Positions 4,936 to 5,789 of a stretch of 5,789 bases of DNA are shown one piece after another. Source of the stretch: Acidobacteriota bacterium. Its GTDB lineage: Bacteria > Acidobacteriota > Terriglobia > Bryobacterales > Bryobacteraceae. The stretch covers positions 1 to 5,789 of the forward strand of contig QHXU01000247.1 in the NCBI GenBank assembly GCA_003223065.1, written 5' to 3'. Below the pieces are notes generated by a model. The model saw only the letters and a program-made list of their open reading frames with translations. It searched no databases and was not told the origin of the DNA. A program made the position numbers and the translations under genes. Each line of letters opens with the position of its first letter. Positions within the stretch are counted from its first letter, which is position 1.

Positions 4936-5789
4936 ATGTCCTTTCGCCGAGTGATCTGGATTGTGCTGGACAGCGTTGGTATCGGCGAAATGCCGGATGC
5001 AGCGGCATATGGGGATCAGGGAAGCGACACGCTCGGGAACATCGCGCGGCGCCGTCCTTTGAGGCTGCCGAATCTTTGCCGGTTGGGGTTGGCGAACATC
5101 AAGCCGATTGCGGGCCTCGATCCGGCCGGGAAGCCTTCGGGCGCGTTCGGGCGATGTGCGCTGGCCTCGCCTGGCAAAGATACGACTACCGGCCACTGGG
5201 AAATGGCCGGCATCCATCTCGAAAAACCATTTCCACTGTATCCCCACGGTTTCCCGCCGGAGATCATGCAGGAGTTCGAACAGCGGATCGGACGCAGCAC
5301 GCTAGGCAACAAGGCGGCCTCCGGCACGGAAATCATCAAGGAGCTGGGCGAGGAGCACGTGCGCACCGGCTCACCAATCGTGTACACTTCCGCCGACAGC
5401 GTTTTTCAAGTGGCGGCGCACGAAGAGGTGGTCCCGCTTTTCGAGCTGTACAAGATTTGCGAGATCGCACGCCGGATTCTGCGGGGCTCGCACGAAGTGG
5501 GACGGGTGATTGCACGGCCGTTCGTTGGCAGCCCCGGAGCATTCACCCGCACGCCCAATCGCCGCGACTACGCCGTGCCGCCGCCGAAGGGGATGTTGCT
5601 CGATCAGCTCGCCGGGCGTGCGGTCGATGTCTACAGCATCGGCAAGATCTTCGACGTGTTCGTGGGCCGCGGCATTCGGGAATCCGAGAAAACGAAGAAC
5701 AACGCCGACGGAATGGCCAAGACGCTCGATGCGATGGATGCCGTTGACCAGGGATTGGTCTTCGTCAATCTGGTCGACTTCGACCAGCT
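4936..5789 (+). CDS. deoB: Phosphopentomutase DeoB, N-terminal part (cut by window edge)
   Basis: DeoB interconverts ribose 5-phosphate with ribose 1-phosphate, and likewise the deoxyribose forms, linking nucleoside breakdown to the pentose phosphate pathway in the cytoplasm. The frame is open for 284 codons to the window end. The family is about 380-410 residues, so roughly the last quarter is missing. V-L-D-S-V-G-I-G (10-17) carries the metal ligand Asp12. G-K-D-T-T-T-G-H-W-E (80-89) holds Thr83, matching the phosphorylated Thr85 of the Bacillus enzyme. N-K-A-A-S-G-T-E-I (119-127), Y-T-S-A-D-S-V (144-150), V-G-R-V-I-A-R-P-F-V-G (188-198) and N-L-V-D-F-D (278-283) are all conserved. The ATG at 4936 gives the usual N-terminus but has no Shine-Dalgarno. 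An in-frame ATG at 4900, with AGGA 3 nt upstream, would add 12 residues (MSVCAGTLDNER). Confidence 0.97.
   Translation, partial: MSFRRVIWIVLDSVGIGEMPDAAAYGDQGSDTLGNIARRRPLRLPNLCRLGLANIKPIAGLDPAGKPSGAFGRCALASPGKDTTTGHWEMAGIHLEKPFPLYPHGFPPEIMQEFEQRIGRSTLGNKAASGTEIIKELGEEHVRTGSPIVYTSADSVFQVAAHEEVVPLFELYKICEIARRILRGSHEVGRVIARPFVGSPGAFTRTPNRRDYAVPPPKGMLLDQLAGRAVDVYSIGKIFDVFVGRGIRESEKTKNNADGMAKTLDAMDAVDQGLVFVNLVDFDQ

Noticed and set aside
5076..5747. A 223-codon plus-strand frame inside deoB
   Set aside because: It is a +1-type shadow of deoB. The deoB frame holds the metal and phospho-Thr motifs and has no stop to the window end.

Overview
The window is a GC-rich, densely coded bacterial chromosome segment. 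Gene content and style suggest a Gram-negative soil bacterium, most likely an acidobacterium of the Solibacter/Bryobacter kind. The hints are small exported proteins of unknown function, a TPR-TlpA thioredoxin-like protein, an exported DinB-fold protein, and a yebC-ruvC pair. This placement is an inference from protein style, not a computed result. I see no tRNA, rRNA, CRISPR array, insertion sequence or phage gene.

Layout. (1) 1-534, minus strand: the N-terminal two thirds of a PhzF-family isomerase/epimerase, cut by the left window edge. (2) 535-724: a divergent intergenic region, AT-richer than the rest, with an imperfect 19-bp-period direct repeat overlapping a weak promoter candidate. 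(3) 725-928, plus: a 67-residue protein of unknown function with a strong ribosome binding site, followed by a perfect 7-bp stem-loop. (4) 929-1069: an AT-rich patch and a good sigma-70-like promoter (TTGACC, 17 bp, TGTTAT). (5) 1070-4221: four tightly packed plus-strand genes, yebC, ruvC, a 208-residue putative exported protein, and a TPR plus TlpA/ResA-type thioredoxin-like protein. The gap between yebC and ruvC is 16 nt, and the next two junctions are ATGA and TAATG overlaps. (6) 4281-4883: an exported DinB-fold protein. (7) 4936-5789: phosphopentomutase deoB, cut by the right edge.

How they fit together. yebC (translation/transcription factor) and ruvC (Holliday junction resolvase) form a common bacterial pair, but ruvA and ruvB do not follow. 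The operon instead runs directly into two envelope proteins whose start codons overlap the preceding stop codons, so they are probably translationally coupled to ruvC. dinB and deoB may be read through from this operon. Both also have a -10-like hexamer 5-6 nt before their ATG and no good Shine-Dalgarno sequence, so they may additionally be made from leaderless transcripts. I found no clear multi-gene defence or biosynthetic system. The least explained items are the 67-residue protein with its repeat-bearing leader and the coupled 208-aa / TPR-TlpA pair.
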